Under the pieces are notes generated by a model. That model was not told the origin of the DNA. It did not search any database and worked only from the letters and a program-made list of their open reading frames with translations. The translations under genes were made by a program, and so were the position numbers. Positions 63,018 to 64,000 of a DNA stretch of 64,000 nt are shown in pieces. The first letter of the stretch is position 1; every line of letters begins with the position of its first letter. Source of the stretch: Taklimakanibacter albus (GTDB lineage Bacteria > Pseudomonadota > Alphaproteobacteria > Rhizobiales > Aestuariivirgaceae); NCBI RefSeq assembly GCF_016595235.1, contig NZ_JAENHL010000007.1:2265594-2329593 (forward strand). Reading direction: 5' to 3'.

Positions 63018-63385
63018 AGACACCTCTCGGCATGGTGCGGGGCCTGGGCTCCGCCAAGACCGGCACCGAACATTGGTGGCTGCAGCGGGTGACCGCGATC
63101 GCCAATATCCCGCTGGTTCTATTCCTCGTCGTCTTCATTCTCTGCCATCTCGGCGCCGACCGCACCGCTCTGGTGGCCAGCGTCAAACATCCCCTCATCG
63201 CCATCGCGCTCATCGCCTCCTTCCTGTCGATCCTCTGGCACATGCGCCTTGGCATGCAAGTCGTCATCGAGGATTATGTCCATGGCGGCTGGCGCATCGC
63301 CTGCCTCCTCGGCAATGCCTTCTTCACCATCGCGCTGGGCGTCGCCGCCCTTTATGCGATCCTGTCCATGAGCTTCGGAGCCTGA
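63014..63385 (+). CDS. sdhD: Succinate dehydrogenase hydrophobic membrane anchor subunit
   Basis: A 123-residue protein with three hydrophobic segments ([32 protein letters not shown] and [20 protein letters not shown]). The [18 protein letters not shown] segment is typical of SdhD. The ATG at 63014 overlaps sdhC by 4 bases. Confidence 0.92.
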   Translation: MKTPLGMVRGLGSAKTGTEHWWLQRVTAIANIPLVLFLVVFILCHLGADRTALVASVKHPLIAIALIASFLSILWHMRLGMQVVIEDYVHGGWRIACLLGNAFFTIALGVAALYAILSMSFGA

Positions 63386-63389
63386 GCGC

Positions 63390-64000
63390 ATGGCCGCGCC
63401 TGAAATTACCGCAACCGCCCCCAAATCCTTCACCGTCGGCGGGCGGGCCTATCCGATCACCGATCACAGCTTTGACGTCGTCGTTGTCGGCGCCGGCGGC
63501 TCGGGCCTTCGCGCCGCGCTCGGCGCCTCGCAATCGGGCCTCAAGACCGCCTGCATCACCAAGGTGTTCCCGACCCGCTCGCATACCGTCGCGGCGCAGG
63601 GCGGCATCGCCGCCTCGCTCGGCAATATGGGCCCCGACAACTGGCGCTGGCATATGTACGACACCGTCAAGGGTGCCGACTGGCTGGGCGACCAGGACGC
63701 CATCGAATATATGTGCCGCAACGCGCCGGTCGCCGTTTACGAGCTCGAGCATTTCGGCATGCCCTTCTCGCGCACCGAGGAAGGCAAGATCTATCAGCGG
63801 CCCTTCGGCGGCCATATGATGAATTTCGGCGATGGCCCGCCGGTGCAGCGCACCTGCGCGGTGGCCGACCGCACCGGCCATGCCATGCTGCACACGCTTT
63901 ATGGCCAGTCGCTGCGCTATTCGACCGAGTTCTTCGTCGAATATTTCGCCCTTGACCTCATCATGGAGGACGGCGCCTGCCGCGGTGTGATGGCCTTGTC
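63390..64000 (+). CDS. sdhA: Succinate dehydrogenase flavoprotein subunit, 3' end outside the window
   Basis: The frame is open to the window end; 203 residues are visible. The dinucleotide motif [18 protein letters not shown] and the FAD-His segment [20 protein letters not shown] are diagnostic, followed by [11 protein letters not shown]. The ATG at 63390 begins 4 bases after sdhD. It oxidises succinate to fumarate with covalent FAD. Confidence 0.95.
   Translation, partial: MAAPEITATAPKSFTVGGRAYPITDHSFDVVVVGAGGSGLRAALGASQSGLKTACITKVFPTRSHTVAAQGGIAASLGNMGPDNWRWHMYDTVKGADWLGDQDAIEYMCRNAPVAVYELEHFGMPFSRTEEGKIYQRPFGGHMMNFGDGPPVQRTCAVADRTGHAMLHTLYGQSLRYSTEFFVEYFALDLIMEDGACRGVMAL

Overview
The window looks like a chromosome segment of a GC-rich alphaproteobacterium, most likely of the order Hyphomicrobiales (Rhizobiales). 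Supporting signs are the TCA block zapE / mdh-sucC-sucD-sucA-sucB-lpd, a DUF4142-cupredoxin pair beside an ECF sigma factor, many small palindromic intergenic repeats of the type common in rhizobia and relatives, and tight operons with ATGA-type overlaps. No tRNA, rRNA, CRISPR array or prophage was seen. The species was not identified.

Layout. 1-6 kb: the end of a FAD/NAD(P)-binding oxidoreductase, then a small carbohydrate-catabolism module (SAF-domain dehydrogenase and class II aldolase facing an XRE-cupin regulator, GNAT and FGGY kinase). 6-14 kb: housekeeping genes priA, pabB-pabA-pabC (p-aminobenzoate), fsa and xerC, plus a TraB/GumN-like protein. 14-16.5 kb: a GNAT, a DAO-type oxidoreductase and a GIY-YIG nuclease framed by perfect inverted repeats. 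16.5-27.3 kb: the TCA operon on the minus strand, with a small membrane protein inserted between sucC and sucD. 27.3-29.3 kb: ECF sigma factor, DUF4142 protein, cupredoxin and a small secreted protein. 29.5-33.4 kb: an accessory island with three secreted Asn-Gly repeat proteins, a LuxR-type regulator with a degenerate receiver, a broken IS3-type orfA and a scrap of a second cupredoxin gene. 33.5-39.3 kb: a desaturase, mmsA with a phasin-like gene, and assorted enzymes. 39.3-51.5 kb: an Lrp-flanked amino-acid catabolic cluster. 51.5-64 kb: mixed genes including an ECF-like sigma gene coupled to a VOC gene, an amidase, gabT, an L,D-transpeptidase, prfC and the start of the sdh operon (sdhC-sdhD-sdhA, cut by the window end).

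The most interesting system is 39.3-51.5 kb. It encodes an APC permease, a USP protein, a ThDP-dependent 2-oxoacid decarboxylase resembling AruI, an aldehyde dehydrogenase, an ATP-grasp enzyme, a C45-type N-terminal-nucleophile hydrolase, a DadA-like D-amino-acid dehydrogenase, and a fusion of an ornithine-racemase-like domain with an arginase-fold domain that has lost most metal ligands. Read together these fit a racemase - D-amino-acid dehydrogenase - decarboxylase - aldehyde dehydrogenase route for a basic amino acid such as arginine or ornithine. gabT lies about 6 kb downstream.

The second is the Asn-Gly repeat island. Its proteins are built from regular 13- or 18-residue units, and two of the genes share a duplicated upstream region. 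Candidate regulatory signals also recur: GGAACC-N17-TC[TC]A before the ECF sigma and DUF4142 genes, and a GCANTGC-centred motif before mmsA, sdhC and, more weakly, mdh.
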